Positions 62,947 to 64,000 of a stretch of DNA of 64,000 nt are shown here, piece after piece. A model generated the notes under the pieces. That model had not been told where the DNA came from. It saw only the letters and a list, made by a program, of their open reading frames with translations, and searched no databases. Location of the stretch: NCBI GenBank assembly GCA_963765555.1, contig CAVXWX010000004.1, positions 186,001-250,000 of the forward strand, in the 5' to 3' direction. Position 1 is the stretch's first letter; each line of letters starts with the position of its first letter. Source of the DNA: JL08 sp963765555 (GTDB lineage: Bacteria > Pseudomonadota > Alphaproteobacteria > Rhodobacterales > Rhodobacteraceae). The position numbers were made by a program, and so were the translations under genes.

Positions 62947-64000
62947 GTGTTGAAGCTCATCAAGAATGCGCGCCTCTATTCACCTGATCCAGTTGGTTTG
63001 AGCCATATTCTCACCGCGGGTGAACGCATCATATACATCGGAAGCACGCAGCCCGAATTGCCGGATGAGCTTCAGGCAGAGATCATTGACGTCGAAGGTG
63101 CAGCGGTTGTTCCGGGTTTGATTGATGGGCATGCGCATATCACCGGCGGTGGCGGTGAAACCGGGCCAGCCAGTCGGGTGCCGCCGATGGTCCTGTCCTC
63201 CTTTACACGTGCCGGTGTCACCTCGGTCGTTGGGGTATTGGGCACGGACGATCTGACGCGCAATACGCAGACGCTGGTTCAGCAGGCCTATGGGCTGCGC
63301 GAAGAGGGGCTTTCGGCCTGGTGTCACACCGGTGGCTATCACGTCCCTCTAACCACCCTCACCGGTTCAGCCCGTGGCGACATCGTATTCCTTGATCCCG
63401 TTATCGGTGTCGGGGAACTGGCAATCAGCGATCACCGCTCGAGCCAACCGACACTGGACGAGTTTCTGCGGATCGCAAGCGAGGCGCACGTCGCGGGCCT
63501 GATGACCGGCAAGGCGGGAATCGTGCATTGCCATATGGGAGACGGCGAGCGGGGTCTGTCGATGTTGGAACAGGCTATCGCGACCTGCGAAATCCCCGCG
63601 CGCGTCTTCAATCCAACCCATGTCAATCGCAACAAACCACTTTTTGAACAGGCCATCGCGCTGGCGCGACACGGATGTTACATCGACGCCACAGCATTCC
63701 CCTACGGGCATATCGAGCCGGGCATATCGGCCGCCGATGCCTACATCCAATTCCGCGATCTGGGCGGTCGCGCGGACCGGTTCACCATCAGTTCTGACGG
63801 TGGCGGCTGCCTGCCGGCCTTTGACCGTGAAGGGAATCTGACACGGTTTGGGGTGGGATTGTCGGACACTTTGCCTGAAACGCTGCGCGAACTTACCGAC
63901 AAAGGAATACCCCTGCCCGAAGCGCTGGCTCCGTTGACCTCAAATGTCGCCGATCTGCTCAAGCTACGCAGAAAAGGTCGTTTGAACGTAGGGATGGACG
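62947..64000 (+). CDS. iadA: isoaspartyl dipeptidase (partial)
   Basis: Amidohydrolase-family zinc peptidase that splits beta-aspartyl dipeptides from damaged proteins or cyanophycin-type polymers. The frame from GTG (62947) is open to the window end (351 codons). Metal-site motifs in order: IDGHAHITGGGGE (about 56-68), IVHCHMGDG near 195, NPTHVNR near 222, and the catalytic Asp in SSDGGG near 282. A TTG one codon later is an alternative start. The C-terminus is missing. With the racemase-family and LysR genes it may form an isoaspartate-use locus. Confidence 0.92.
   Translation, partial: MLKLIKNARLYSPDPVGLSHILTAGERIIYIGSTQPELPDELQAEIIDVEGAAVVPGLIDGHAHITGGGGETGPASRVPPMVLSSFTRAGVTSVVGVLGTDDLTRNTQTLVQQAYGLREEGLSAWCHTGGYHVPLTTLTGSARGDIVFLDPVIGVGELAISDHRSSQPTLDEFLRIASEAHVAGLMTGKAGIVHCHMGDGERGLSMLEQAIATCEIPARVFNPTHVNRNKPLFEQAIALARHGCYIDATAFPYGHIEPGISAADAYIQFRDLGGRADRFTISSDGGGCLPAFDREGNLTRFGVGLSDTLPETLRELTDKGIPLPEALAPLTSNVADLLKLRRKGRLNVGMD

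Overview
The window looks like chromosomal DNA of a marine Roseobacter-type member of the Rhodobacteraceae (Alphaproteobacteria). It is GC-rich. The cytochrome oxidase block runs tldD / coxB-ctaB-small ORF-ctaG-ctaE / surf1-thrC-M16 peptidase-GNAT, the lysC and ptsP genes are close neighbours, and the tad pilus locus has the small-pilin/cpaB/rcpA/ompA/cpaE/cpaF/tadB/tadC layout common in that family. I saw no rRNA, tRNA, CRISPR array or recognisable insertion sequence.

Layout: (1) 1-8.5 kb, minus strand: a tad/flp pilus locus, with two very small pilin-like genes upstream separated by a rho-independent terminator. (2) 8.8-17 kb: lytic transglycosylase, small GNAT, a 3-oxoacid CoA-transferase pair, topA, dprA, tldD. 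(3) 17.2-24.7 kb: aa3-type cytochrome c oxidase subunits and assembly factors, then SURF1, threonine synthase, an M16 peptidase and a RimJ-like acetyltransferase. (4) 24.7-34.6 kb: mostly single metabolic genes (metallo-hydrolase, FAD-linked dehydrogenase, apt, LysE exporter, MTA phosphorylase, SulP transporter, ferric-reductase-like protein, flavin reductase, GNAT, EcsC). (5) 34.7-37.2 kb: modABC molybdate importer. (6) 37.4-45 kb: Nudix, DUF1178, SDR, lysC, ureidoglycolate-lyase-like, ptsP, GNAT, PhyH dioxygenase. (7) 45.4-51.8 kb: a tight six-gene operon joining an ornithine-cyclodeaminase-family enzyme, an aromatic-amino-acid-lyase homologue lacking the canonical Ala-Ser-Gly triad, a three-subunit molybdenum hydroxylase and a MoaD-like protein. 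(8) 51.8-54.4 kb: DMT transporter, GNAT-like protein, XRE regulator. (9) 54.4-60 kb: an AT-richer accessory segment with palindromic operators, a possible structured RNA, a tyrosine integrase, AlpA-like and YfjI-like genes. (10) 60-64 kb: a LysR regulator with a clear operator, an Asp/Glu-racemase-family gene, an HCCA-isomerase-like gene and the start of an isoaspartyl dipeptidase.

Six otherwise normal genes in the first 35 kb (tadB, ctaB, an MBL hydrolase, mtnP, sulP, ecsC) carry single-base frameshifts. Most are essential or conserved genes and several shifts fall in short homopolymers, so consensus error is more likely than real decay.

The parts most worth following are the 45.4-51.8 kb catabolic operon (possibly acting on a betaine-type or heteroaromatic amino acid), the 54.36-54.78 kb control region (three similar palindromes, divergent promoters, a predicted leaderless repressor mRNA and a 16-bp wobble-paired stem), and a 25-bp repeat that sits in three separate convergent-gene gaps.
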